A DNA stretch of 64,000 bases from the NCBI RefSeq assembly GCF_014905095.1, contig NZ_CP041165.1, positions 1,364,001-1,428,000 on the forward strand. The letters run 5' to 3'. The notes below the pieces were generated by a model that did not search any database, was not told the origin of the DNA, and worked only from the letters and a program-made list of their open reading frames with translations. The position numbers were made by a program, and so were the translations under genes. The stretch is from Sulfurimonas marina. GTDB taxonomy: Bacteria > Campylobacterota > Campylobacteria > Campylobacterales > Sulfurimonadaceae. Shown in pieces: positions 1 through 7,711 of this stretch. Every line of letters begins with the position of its first letter. Within the stretch, counting starts at the first letter, position 1.

Positions 1-1043
1 CTATTTTTTATTTCCCCTTGCCATGTTCTTCCTCGCTCTAAGCTCTTCCATACCTCTTTATATATACTAGACGGCATATCCGGATGTCTGACAATATTAT
101 GTGACTGACCTATCAACTCTTCTTTTGAATAACCACTGATCTTGCAAAAAGCTTCCGAGACATCGCTTATTTCTCCATGAAGGTCTGTAGATGATGTAAT
201 CACATATTTATCGAGTATATTAAGGTATTGATTTATTTTTTTATCTGCTAGTTCCAATTCCCTGTTTTTATTTTCAATAAGCTGTATATCTTTATTAAAC
301 TCTAAATATAAAAAATAGAGTGCTACACTGTAAGCAGAAAATCTTAAAATATGCCATAGCCACCACTGCATATCCCATAAAAGAGATGATGTAAATAATA
401 CACCGGCAATTCCAAATAACATACAGTGTCCGGCAAATAATATTTCATCTAGCTTTTGTGTATTTATGTACTCTTTAACAAACTTGAGCGATGCTATAAA
501 AAAACCCATTCCACCAACTATATTCAACCAATTTGAAACTCTACTAAACGATTTGTCTGAATTAATCATCTCGGGAACATATTCCGAAAAAACAATTGAC
601 AATAGAGAAAAAAACAGAGCAAATACAATTGCTGAAGCTGGAACTAGCTTATATGTTTTTTGTGATGTTTTCTTTTGATTCATCCATACAAGCATAAAAA
701 ATATACCACCAAAAAACACTGCAGTTGAGTGTAACCATACAAATAACTTTCCAGGCATCATAATGCCATGAAAAATATCTATAATCCCCATCGTTAACAG
801 TGCTATTGTTGTATAGTTATAATGATTAAAAACAAGTTTGCTTTCATACTTTAAAAAAATAATTAAAGAGATAATAATAGCGATAGTTCCACCTGCTACT
901 TCTAAAGCAGAATGGAGAGGAATATTTACAAAGTTCAGAGGGAAATATCTATTTAAAAGATAACCAAATAAAATAGGTAAAGCTATTGTGGTTACTACAG
1001 TGATAAAGATATTTCTTTTTAAATTGCCAAGCATTGGTTTCAT
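1..1043 (-). CDS. Membrane-anchored PAS-domain sensor, 3' end cut by window edge
   Basis: An open frame of about 347 codons starts at the ATG at 1043 (minus strand) and has no stop before base 1, so the gene is truncated at its C-terminal side by the window. The N-terminal 230 residues read as about six to seven hydrophobic helices, including a segment with GIMMPGKLFVWLHS, resembling the MASE-type membrane sensor domains. A short helical linker (residues about 245-270) then leads into a PAS domain of the aerotaxis/Aer subclass, seen from GYSKEELIGQSHNIVRHPDM onward. Such proteins normally end in a GGDEF, histidine-kinase or chemoreceptor output, which lies outside the window. Ligand and output are unknown. 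A competing plus-strand frame at 466-678 lies inside it and is a shadow. Confidence 0.75.
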   Translation of the reverse strand, partial: MKPMLGNLKRNIFITVVTTIALPILFGYLLNRYFPLNFVNIPLHSALEVAGGTIAIIISLIIFLKYESKLVFNHYNYTTIALLTMGIIDIFHGIMMPGKLFVWLHSTAVFFGGIFFMLVWMNQKKTSQKTYKLVPASAIVFALFFSLLSIVFSEYVPEMINSDKSFSRVSNWLNIVGGMGFFIASLKFVKEYINTQKLDEILFAGHCMLFGIAGVLFTSSLLWDMQWWLWHILRFSAYSVALYFLYLEFNKDIQLIENKNRELELADKKINQYLNILDKYVITSSTDLHGEISDVSEAFCKISGYSKEELIGQSHNIVRHPDMPSSIYKEVWKSLERGRTWQGEIKN

Positions 1044-1146
1044 TATTAAACATCCACAATTTTATATACATAAAACGTATATATTTTGAAGATATGTCAA
1101 ATAGGGTTTTATTAATGCAGAGAATATCTCCCTACATTAAGATTTA

Positions 1147-1350
1147 CTATTTTGCCGTATCATCAGCCATAGTTTTAGAGTTGCCATTTTTACCACACTG
1201 ACAACCTGCACCACATTGACAAGGTTTTACACATTTACAATCAGGATTGTTACATACACCGCCAAAAGGACGAATTTCATTTGAACTGTTTGAACATCCC
1301 ATCATTAGCATTAAACCTAATACTGAAGTTACTTTTACAAATAATTTCAT
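1147..1350 (-). CDS. Small Cys-rich lipoprotein, metallothionein-like
   Basis: This 67-residue protein has a hydrophobic signal peptide ending in a lipobox (LMMGC, Cys19), so it should be lipid-anchored in the envelope. The mature part carries seven further cysteines at 33, 38, 40, 44, 46, 50 and 52, in a pattern C-x4-C-x-C-x3-C-x-C-x3-C-x-C, inside CNNPDCKCVKPCQCGAGCQC. Repeated C-x-C spacing with Gly and Lys is typical of thiolate metal clusters of metallothionein type. I do not recognise a named family; metal binding is inferred from composition. A ribosome-binding-like GGAGAAAT sits just upstream of the ATG. It is a stand-alone gene between the sensor and a divergent small membrane ORF. 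Confidence 0.7.
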   Translation of the reverse strand: MKLFVKVTSVLGLMLMMGCSNSSNEIRPFGGVCNNPDCKCVKPCQCGAGCQCGKNGNSKTMADDTAK

Positions 1351-1510
1351 TTATTTCTCCAAAATTAATTTGTAACATTATACAATAAAAACTTTTTGAA
1401 ATATGTGCTTCATAGCTTAAATATTAAGCTACTAAGATACAAGTATCTCTTTTACTTTTTTATATACTAAAAATTTATATAATACGCCTAAGATTAAAAT
1501 AGGATAGAAA

Positions 1511-1627
1511 ATGAACGATACAACAGACTTTACAACATTAACAATCAGAGTGGGAATTTTTTTAGTTATTGCAGGGATTTTTTTCTTTGTTTTAAGATCT
1601 AAAAAGGGAGGGGATAAAGAGAGCTAA
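1511..1627 (+). CDS. 38-residue single-pass membrane protein
   Basis: A short frame runs from ATG 1511 to TAA 1627 with a plausible ribosome-binding site (AGGATAG) just upstream. The product is 38 residues: a polar N-terminus, one strongly hydrophobic helix (roughly residues 12-29, GIFLVIAGIFFFVL) and a positively charged tail RSKKGGDKES, which predicts the C-terminus in the cytoplasm. A perfect 9-bp hairpin followed by a T-rich stretch overlaps its stop, as expected for a real monocistronic transcript. No family is recognised; it could be a small subunit of a respiratory or transport complex. Confidence 0.5.
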   Translation: MNDTTDFTTLTIRVGIFLVIAGIFFFVLRSKKGGDKES

Positions 1628-1645
1628 AAGCCTCTCTTTATTTTA
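1615..1645 (+). terminator. Rho-independent terminator after the 38-residue ORF
   Basis: A perfect inverted repeat TAAAGAGAG (1615-1623) and CTCTCTTTA (1632-1640) with an 8-base loop is followed by TTTT on the plus strand. It overlaps the stop codon of the small ORF and that of the convergent cytochrome gene, so it may serve both directions. Confidence 0.65.
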
Positions 1646-1946
1646 ACTTACCGTTACCGTAATGCTCAAATAGGTACTCAGTACAGATTTTTGCATCTTC
1701 ATCTGTAATTGGTGCTTTAAAGTGAGTGATCATTTTATCTACTTTTTTCGCCCAAAATTCTTTTGACTGTGGCCCTTGGTTAATCATATAACCAAAAGAG
1801 TGACACATAAGACAATTTGCCTGAATAGCATCAAAACCTTGACCCATCTTGATCTCATATGCTATGTAAGGAACTTCAACATCACCTTTTACTTGTGCAA
1901 AAAGTGAACCTACCGATAAAACTGCTAATAATAATATTTTTTTCAT
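1638..1946 (-). CDS. sorB: Sulfite dehydrogenase monohaem cytochrome c subunit (SorB-like)
   Basis: This 102-residue protein has a Sec signal peptide (residues 1-17, cleavage after LFA) and one haem c motif C45-x2-C48-H49, so it is a small periplasmic class I-type monohaem cytochrome. It begins only 9 bases after the SorA-like gene ends, in the same orientation. In Campylobacter jejuni the matching pair (Cj0004c cytochrome, Cj0005c molybdoenzyme) forms a sulfite:cytochrome c oxidoreductase. The expected role is to take electrons from the molybdenum subunit and pass them toward the terminal oxidase. No second haem site is visible. The assignment leans on the adjacent molybdoenzyme. Confidence 0.82.
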   Translation of the reverse strand: MKKILLLAVLSVGSLFAQVKGDVEVPYIAYEIKMGQGFDAIQANCLMCHSFGYMINQGPQSKEFWAKKVDKMITHFKAPITDEDAKICTEYLFEHYGNGKLK

Positions 1947-1955
1947 AACTTACCC

Positions 1956-3155
1956 TTACACCACTTCAACTGTTACTACATCGATACCGTTATATTTGTA
2001 TCCACCGTGGTTCCATTTGATATCTTTTGCAAATGGCTGTTCTTCACCTAAACGGTTGATAGCTTTTGCCATAAACGATAATTTACCGTATTTATTCGGT
2101 TTAAATGCATATCTGAATTCAGTATATGAGTAACGACCGTTTCCTTGTTTAAGCAATGCTTTCTCCCAAGTTTTACCTTCGTCAGTTGAGATCATAACGT
2201 CTCTAATACCTGTACCGTCGTCAAATGCAACACCACGAACAACTAAATGAGAGTTGTGATATACCTTCATTCCGTTTTCAGGATAACCAATTACAGATTT
2301 TACATTCATATGTGTAATAGGTTTTGTAGGCTTGAATTTGTTATCCGGCTCTTCACACTCACACTCATTATCAGGAATACGATAAGCAACATCCATAAAG
2401 AAAAGAGATTTATATTTATCTGTCACTGTAATGTTACTTAACATCTTAACCCAGCTATCAGAATAATATCCAGGCATTACAAGACGTAGCGGATAACCAT
2501 TTAAGTATGGTAAATCTTCACCGTTCATTTCATAAGCAAGGATAACATGGTCATCAAGTTCATGTGTCTCAATCTCACGAACAAAGTTTGGTGTTTCATA
2601 GTAAGCTGCATTATCTTTTCCGTTAAAGCCGATAAAGTGTGCTTCTTTTTTCATACCTGCACGATTAAGAACGTCACGAAGTCTTACACCTTTCCATTTA
2701 GCACATCCCATAGCACCGCTACCCCATTGGATACCACCTGCGATCGGATGGAATGCTGAACGTGAGTTACCACCACACTGAAGAACTGCTGTTACTTCAA
2801 CTTGTTCAAATTCAGTTTTTAACTCTTTTAGTGAGATCTCTAACTCTTTCTCAACTAAACCGTTAACTTTAATAGTATAGTTGTCTGGATCGTTATGAAG
2901 TGGAATCTCCGGTAAGTGCCATCTTACGAAGAACTCATCATTTGGTGTTAATCCTTGAGTAAATACACTTCTTGGTGATTCTAAAAGTGGTGGTCTGTCA
3001 GAGTATGTAATAAGTGGTTTTTTTTCAGGAAAAGCCATTTTTGAGACTTTTCTACCATCGATTGGTTGTGTTGTTTCACCCGCAGATAAAGCAGTACTGC
3101 CAAGAACAGCTGCTGAAGCTACAAGAGAACTTTTTAGGAACTCTCTTCTTTGCAT
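1956..3155 (-). CDS. sorA: Sulfite:cytochrome c oxidoreductase, molybdopterin subunit (SorA-like)
   Basis: This 399-residue protein starts with a twin-arginine signal (RREFLK, residues 3-8, then a hydrophobic run ending near ALSA), so the folded cofactor-loaded enzyme is exported by Tat. The sulfite-oxidase fold follows, with the molybdenum-ligand Cys127 in LQCGGNSR and a Mo-co dimerisation domain in the last 130 residues. It oxidises sulfite to sulfate in the periplasm, with the downstream SorB-like cytochrome as electron acceptor. Sox-cycle SoxC is the closest alternative, but there is no SoxD-type dihaem partner and the neighbour is a monohaem SorB. An extended -10 promoter lies about 40 bases upstream. 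Identity is secure at family level. Confidence 0.88.
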   Translation of the reverse strand: MQRREFLKSSLVASAAVLGSTALSAGETTQPIDGRKVSKMAFPEKKPLITYSDRPPLLESPRSVFTQGLTPNDEFFVRWHLPEIPLHNDPDNYTIKVNGLVEKELEISLKELKTEFEQVEVTAVLQCGGNSRSAFHPIAGGIQWGSGAMGCAKWKGVRLRDVLNRAGMKKEAHFIGFNGKDNAAYYETPNFVREIETHELDDHVILAYEMNGEDLPYLNGYPLRLVMPGYYSDSWVKMLSNITVTDKYKSLFFMDVAYRIPDNECECEEPDNKFKPTKPITHMNVKSVIGYPENGMKVYHNSHLVVRGVAFDDGTGIRDVMISTDEGKTWEKALLKQGNGRYSYTEFRYAFKPNKYGKLSFMAKAINRLGEEQPFAKDIKWNHGGYKYNGIDVVTVEVV

Positions 3156-3194
3156 AAATTTTCCTTAATATAATTATAATAATTGTCCGGCAAA

Positions 3195-3203
3195 ATTATA
3201 GCA
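3195..3203 (-). promoter_or_regulatory. Extended -10 promoter element upstream of sorA-sorB
   Basis: Read on the minus strand the site is TGCTATAAT, an extended -10 box with its end 40 bases from the sorA ATG. A second TATAAT lies closer, at 3173-3178. A good ribosome-binding site (AAGGAAA) sits before the ATG. No clear -35 is expected in this phylum. Confidence 0.5.
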
Positions 3204-3235
3204 CTTTTCTATTAAAGAGTTTTGAATTTTTGCGC

Positions 3236-3727
3236 TTAAATATACTCTTGTGATAGTTTTTTGATTTTCCTATAAATCTTTTCAAAATCCGTAGAGTATA
3301 CACGGTTGTTTGCGATCGAAGTTATAAAGTTAGTATCTCGCTCCCAACGTGGCACTAAATGTAAGTGTATATGTTCTGCTATCCCTGCTCCGCCAGCTTT
3401 CCCTAAATTCATACCAAGGTTGACACCATGAGCACCGAGACCCTCTTTTAAGAGTCTTACACCTTTTTGTGCTAAAGCTGTTATATGGAGCCAAACATCA
3501 CTCTCTAAATCTTCTAACTTATCTGTATGATAATGAGGAATAATCATGAAATGTCCAGGTGTATAAGGATACCTATTCATAACTATAAAACAATGTTCGT
3601 CACGATATACTACATGGAGTTTTTCATCATCTTGGGAATTTGTGCTTATATGGCAAAACACACACCCTTCGATCTTTTCGTTTGTTACGTATTCATCACG
3701 CCAAGGTGCATATAAGATATCTTCCAC
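3236..3727 (-). CDS. HIT family nucleotide hydrolase/transferase
   Basis: This 163-residue protein has the histidine triad signature HIHLHLVPRW with His119, His121 and His123, the catalytic element of nucleotidyl hydrolases and transferases. The preceding AGGAGIAE and N-terminal CVFC (Cys22, Cys25, a possible zinc pair with nearby His) place it in the Ap4A-phosphorylase-like or HINT-like branch common in this phylum. It probably acts in the cytoplasm on dinucleoside polyphosphates or AMP-conjugates. It is separated from the TRAP genes downstream by 38 bases and from sorA upstream by 80, so it may be monocistronic or a promoter-distal member of the sor transcript. Substrate cannot be read from sequence. 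Confidence 0.8.
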   Translation of the reverse strand: MEDILYAPWRDEYVTNEKIEGCVFCHISTNSQDDEKLHVVYRDEHCFIVMNRYPYTPGHFMIIPHYHTDKLEDLESDVWLHITALAQKGVRLLKEGLGAHGVNLGMNLGKAGGAGIAEHIHLHLVPRWERDTNFITSIANNRVYSTDFEKIYRKIKKLSQEYI

Positions 3728-3765
3728 ACTTTCCCTTTTTTACAAAGATTATATCGTGATCTTTT

Positions 3766-5061
3766 TTAAATAAAAGCAAACACCAAATCAGGGAAAAGGA
3801 TCACGAGAGCCAAAGCTACCAACTGTAGTAAAATAAAAGGTATAACCCCTTTATAGATTTGCATAGTTGTAATACTATCTTTTGCCGCCCCTTTTAAAAA
3901 GAAAAGACTTAGTCCAAACGGCGGCGTTAAAAATGAAGCCTGCAGATTGAGTGCTATTAAAATTGCAAACCAGATAGGATCAATTCCAAAAGCATGCATA
4001 ACAGGGACAAGTATAGGGACAATAATAAAGCTGATCTCTATAAAGTCTATAAAAAATCCAAGTATAAAAATACTCAGCATTGCAATCGCTATAAAGACCC
4101 AAACATCTCCAATATCCTCAGAGAAAAATTCCAATATCAGATCAGTTCCGCCAAGTTCGTTAAAAACCAATGAAAAAGCGGTTGCACCTATTAAAATCAT
4201 AAAAATCATACCACTTAACTTCATCGTCTCATAAAGTGCATACTTGACCATTTTTTTACTAAGTGTTTTATTTATCGTAGCTAAAATAAAACCACCCAAT
4301 ACTCCAAAAGCTGCCGATTCAGTAGGTGATGCGATTCCGGCAAAAATACTTCCAAGAACAGCTACCATTAAAAGAAGCGGCGGGATAATGGCATATAAAA
4401 GTTCAAAAACAGAAACTTTCTCTTCACTCACAAGGGCCGGAGCATCTTCTTTGTTAATAAATGCGCGAATTAAAATATAAACTATATAGAGCCCAACTAG
4501 TACAAGTCCCGGTAATACGGCACCCATAAATAACTCACCCACACTCACACTCATCACATCACCAAGGACAATCAAGATGATAGATGGAGGGATAATCTGA
4601 CCGAGTGTCCCACTTGAAGCGATCGTACCGCCAGCAAGAGATTTATTGTACCCTGCTTTTAGCATTAATGGTAATGCGATCACACTCATCATAACAACAC
4701 TTGCAGAGACGATCCCCGTTGATGCCGCAAGAATAGCTCCAACCAGTACGACACTCACTCCAAGTCCACCGCGTACACCCTTAAAAAGTGAAGACATTGA
4801 GAGTAAAAGCTTTTCAGCCATACCTGATTTCTCTAAAATAAGTCCCATCATTATAAATAGCGGGACAGCCATCAAAGTAGAGTTACTCATAATCCCATAA
4901 ATTCTAAACGGCAAGATGTTAAAGACTTCAAATCCTACATCAGGTGTAAAAAAAGCAAAGATCATGGCAACTGCACCAAATGCAAATGCTACCGGGATTC
5001 CAAAAAGTAAAAGAGCAAGAGCTACTAAAAACATTATCAGTGCTATCATAAACTTCTCCAC
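3766..5061 (-). CDS. dctM: TRAP transporter large permease DctM
   Basis: The 431-residue product is almost entirely hydrophobic, with about twelve helices and the DctM signature stretches, for example GAILAASTGIVSASVVMM and IASSGTLGQIIPPSIILIV. It is the channel-forming subunit of a tripartite ATP-independent periplasmic transporter for organic acids or related solutes, driven by a sodium or proton gradient. It overlaps the dctQ gene by 16 bases, so the two are translated together. No periplasmic binding protein (dctP) is found next to it, which leaves the substrate open. Length agrees with the family (about 425-435). Confidence 0.9.
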   Translation of the reverse strand: MEKFMIALIMFLVALALLLFGIPVAFAFGAVAMIFAFFTPDVGFEVFNILPFRIYGIMSNSTLMAVPLFIMMGLILEKSGMAEKLLLSMSSLFKGVRGGLGVSVVLVGAILAASTGIVSASVVMMSVIALPLMLKAGYNKSLAGGTIASSGTLGQIIPPSIILIVLGDVMSVSVGELFMGAVLPGLVLVGLYIVYILIRAFINKEDAPALVSEEKVSVFELLYAIIPPLLLMVAVLGSIFAGIASPTESAAFGVLGGFILATINKTLSKKMVKYALYETMKLSGMIFMILIGATAFSLVFNELGGTDLILEFFSEDIGDVWVFIAIAMLSIFILGFFIDFIEISFIIVPILVPVMHAFGIDPIWFAILIALNLQASFLTPPFGLSLFFLKGAAKDSITTMQIYKGVIPFILLQLVALALVILFPDLVFAFI

Positions 5062-5531
5062 TCTTGTATATCAGTGACTAACTCTTTTAGTGCTTGCAAT
5101 ACCACTAGTCCAAATGCTATAGGGATCAAAGATTTTACGATCCATCTATACGGCAGACCTCCAGGATCACTTGAAGCTTCATTTTGTACAAAACTCATCT
5201 CAACAAACCCAAGAGAGATATAGATGATTAAAAATGCAAAAGGGAGGATAAATAAAACATAGGCCAAAAGATTGACCATTAATTGTGTTTTACGAGAGAA
5301 TTTATCATAAAAGATATCTACCCGCACATGGGCATTGTGTTTAAGTGTATAAGCGATGCTCAGTAGTATTACCACATCAAAAAAATGCCACTGCAACTCT
5401 TGAAGTGCCGTTGAGCCTTCCGAGAAAAGATATCTCAGAGTTGCATCATACACTACAAGTACTACAAGCGAAGCCATAATAAAAGCGGTAAAGTATGAGA
5501 TATACTTTGTTAGAGTGTCAATAAACTTCAT
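5046..5531 (-). CDS. dctQ: TRAP transporter small permease DctQ
   Basis: A 161-residue membrane protein with four predicted helices, matching the DctQ small subunit in size and layout. The region LQWHFFDVVILLSIAYTLKH followed by AHVRVDIFYDKFS is characteristic of the family. Its start codon overlaps the murF stop by one base (TAATG) and its end overlaps dctM, so it is translationally coupled on both sides and is carried as the tail of the cell-wall operon. A DctP partner must be encoded elsewhere if the transporter works. Confidence 0.87.
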   Translation of the reverse strand: MKFIDTLTKYISYFTAFIMASLVVLVVYDATLRYLFSEGSTALQELQWHFFDVVILLSIAYTLKHNAHVRVDIFYDKFSRKTQLMVNLLAYVLFILPFAFLIIYISLGFVEMSFVQNEASSDPGGLPYRWIVKSLIPIAFGLVVLQALKELVTDIQEWRSL

Positions 5532-6976
5532 TATATAAAGTTAGGTGCATCATTCGCAAAAAGAATGATATCTCCGGCTTTTGTCTGTTTTGTCAGCAAG
5601 TCTGTAAGTTTTGACTTGTCTGCCAGGATAAATTTATGTTTAACATCCAGGTTTTTATCAAAAAGGTCGGCATTAAGTGCACCTGTTACGATCACAGTAT
5701 CAAACACCTTATTGATCGCTTCAATCAGTTTTAGATTTAACTCATCACTACTCTCAACTAAGCCCGGTGTTACAATCACTTTATCTCCGGAGTGAAGGGA
5801 ACAAAGTCTTACACCCTCAAGCATACCGTCAATATTGCCGTTATAACCATCATCTATGATTATTTTTCCGCCCGCTTCGATCTTTTGAAGACGGTGTTCA
5901 ACCGGTTCTAAGTTTGCAACCGCTTCTTTAATCTCATCATTACTCATACCAAACTGTTTTGCGATTCGGATGGCAACAGCTATATTCATTGTTTGGAATT
6001 CACCCAATACGTTTGTATGTAAAGTAAGTTTTTCGCCGTCAAGGTCTATAGTAAAATCTATTCCGTTGATATCTGCAACTATATCACTGATCTCGTCTCC
6101 AAAAAAAGTCACTTTCTCATGCGGTTCGTTCGTTACCGATGTATGGATATAAGCATTTTTCAATCGAGGCGACTGCATAATCTCAAGCTTGGTAGCGATG
6201 ATATTTTGCAGAGATTTAAAGTATTCTATATGTGCTTCACCAACACGCCCAACAACTACGGTTTGAGGCTCTAAAAAGTTTGTAATCGTATAGATATCAC
6301 CACTTTCACGCGCTCCAGCCTCTGCTACATACACGTGTGTATCTTGCGGCAGGTTATTGTTTACATCTGCTACAAGCCCGCCGATAGTATTGACACTTCT
6401 TGGAGTTGCATAAACATTGAATTTATGAGCCAAAATCTGTGCTACAAAATTTTTAATACTTGTTTTTCCGTAACTCCCAGTAATACATACAATCTCAAGA
6501 TTTTTCATAGATGAGAGTTTATCTTTAGCCTGTTTTGTATAAACGGCAAAAAGATATTTCTCAATTAAAGTACTCCCTACATAAGCTACCGCTAAAGGCA
6601 TAAACACACCGTAAGTAGCACAACCATCTTTCAGAGTACATAAGATATCTTGAAAAAATACCAGTCCGATTAAAAGAATTAAAAATCTTTTAACCCTCCA
6701 TGTAAGTACCAGCTTTTTATCCAACTTTCTATGCCAGATATATATTGCCGGCAACACCGCAAAAACAAAAAAGATCGTAAAGAACTTACCCGTTGTATAG
6801 TAAGCTATAAAAGGGATAATGAAATAGAACAGATGCCAATGCGCTTTGTGGTGTTTTAAAACCACACGGGAAAGTTTATAATCATACCACTGTAAGTTGG
6901 TAATTAAATACCAACCAAGTACTAATACAAAAAGAATGTTTACGACAAAAGCGACTAAAGTTTCATAGTTTTCCAT
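5531..6976 (-). CDS. murF: UDP-N-acetylmuramoyl-tripeptide--D-alanyl-D-alanine ligase
   Basis: This 481-residue protein is MurF, which adds D-Ala-D-Ala to UDP-MurNAc-tripeptide with ATP in the last cytoplasmic step of peptidoglycan precursor synthesis. The Mur-ligase ATP loop is ITGSYGKTS at about residues 165-173. The usual ligase domains follow, with EHR (PVEHRLQ) and IIDDGYNGN near the C-terminal third. The first 145 residues contain four to five hydrophobic helices, an N-terminal extension known from Campylobacterota MurF, which would tether the enzyme to the inner membrane. It lies one base after the hydrolase gene and two genes after ddl, which supplies its D-Ala-D-Ala substrate. Confidence 0.92.
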   Translation of the reverse strand: MENYETLVAFVVNILFVLVLGWYLITNLQWYDYKLSRVVLKHHKAHWHLFYFIIPFIAYYTTGKFFTIFFVFAVLPAIYIWHRKLDKKLVLTWRVKRFLILLIGLVFFQDILCTLKDGCATYGVFMPLAVAYVGSTLIEKYLFAVYTKQAKDKLSSMKNLEIVCITGSYGKTSIKNFVAQILAHKFNVYATPRSVNTIGGLVADVNNNLPQDTHVYVAEAGARESGDIYTITNFLEPQTVVVGRVGEAHIEYFKSLQNIIATKLEIMQSPRLKNAYIHTSVTNEPHEKVTFFGDEISDIVADINGIDFTIDLDGEKLTLHTNVLGEFQTMNIAVAIRIAKQFGMSNDEIKEAVANLEPVEHRLQKIEAGGKIIIDDGYNGNIDGMLEGVRLCSLHSGDKVIVTPGLVESSDELNLKLIEAINKVFDTVIVTGALNADLFDKNLDVKHKFILADKSKLTDLLTKQTKAGDIILFANDAPNFI

Positions 6977-7711
6977 CTAGTGTCCCAATGTATCTAAAAA
7001 AGTTTTTTCAATTTTTTGAGCTATGTCATCACTTTGTTGCATAAAGAAGTAATGATCACCCTCGTACGCTACAAAATCAGAGTTTTTGATTAGTGATGCT
7101 ATCTTCTCCCCTGAGCTAAGAGGTGTGGCAGTATCTGCTTTCCCCCAACATACAAGTGCTTTACCTTCATATTTTGAAAATTCATCGCTGTAATCTTCAT
7201 CAACTACGTTTTTAAATGTCTGGTACATATGTTCTGAAAGTTTTTTCGCATCATCGGCAACAAACAACTCTCTTAGTTTTGTAAAACCTAAATTTTTAAG
7301 TGCTTTAAATAGTAAAATTTTAGCTTTTATTTTCAACGGCTTCGGTATATATATACCCGCACTCGATAATAATACCAACACTTTCGGCTCTAAGAGTAAA
7401 GCTACTTTACCACCGAAAGAGTGTCCCATAATGATATCTTTTGAAGCATTCATATGGATCATTAAAAGCTCCACTATTCTTGCAACATCGGCAGTTGTAA
7501 GTGCCATAGGACAAGTTGATTTTCCAAATCCCGGCAGATCGATATAGATATGTCTAAAACTATCCATCTCTTTTGCAAAAGTTTTTTTCATAAGTTCTTT
7601 GTTACTGCCCCAACCGTGTAAAATGATAAGATCAACCTTACCGCTTGGATTAACAATCTCGTAACTAATATCAAACGTATGTTGCTTATGCTGAATAGAC
7701 TTTACCGCCAT
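6977..7711 (-). CDS. Alpha/beta-hydrolase fold protein
   Basis: A 244-residue soluble protein of the alpha/beta-hydrolase superfamily. It shows the oxyanion motif HGWG (residues 32-35), the nucleophile elbow GHSFGG with Ser98, a probable acid in GKADTAT, and the histidine in EGDHYFF near residue 220. It sits between ddl and murF with one-base spacing on both sides. The same arrangement is remembered in C. jejuni (Cj0796c), so a cell-wall-related role is conceivable, but the substrate is unknown. Esterase, thioesterase or amidase activity all remain possible. Confidence 0.78.
   Translation of the reverse strand: MAVKSIQHKQHTFDISYEIVNPSGKVDLIILHGWGSNKELMKKTFAKEMDSFRHIYIDLPGFGKSTCPMALTTADVARIVELLMIHMNASKDIIMGHSFGGKVALLLEPKVLVLLSSAGIYIPKPLKIKAKILLFKALKNLGFTKLRELFVADDAKKLSEHMYQTFKNVVDEDYSDEFSKYEGKALVCWGKADTATPLSSGEKIASLIKNSDFVAYEGDHYFFMQQSDDIAQKIEKTFLDTLGH

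Noticed and set aside
466-678. 70-residue plus-strand frame
   Set aside because: It lies wholly inside the minus-strand membrane PAS gene, which has coherent helices and a PAS domain.
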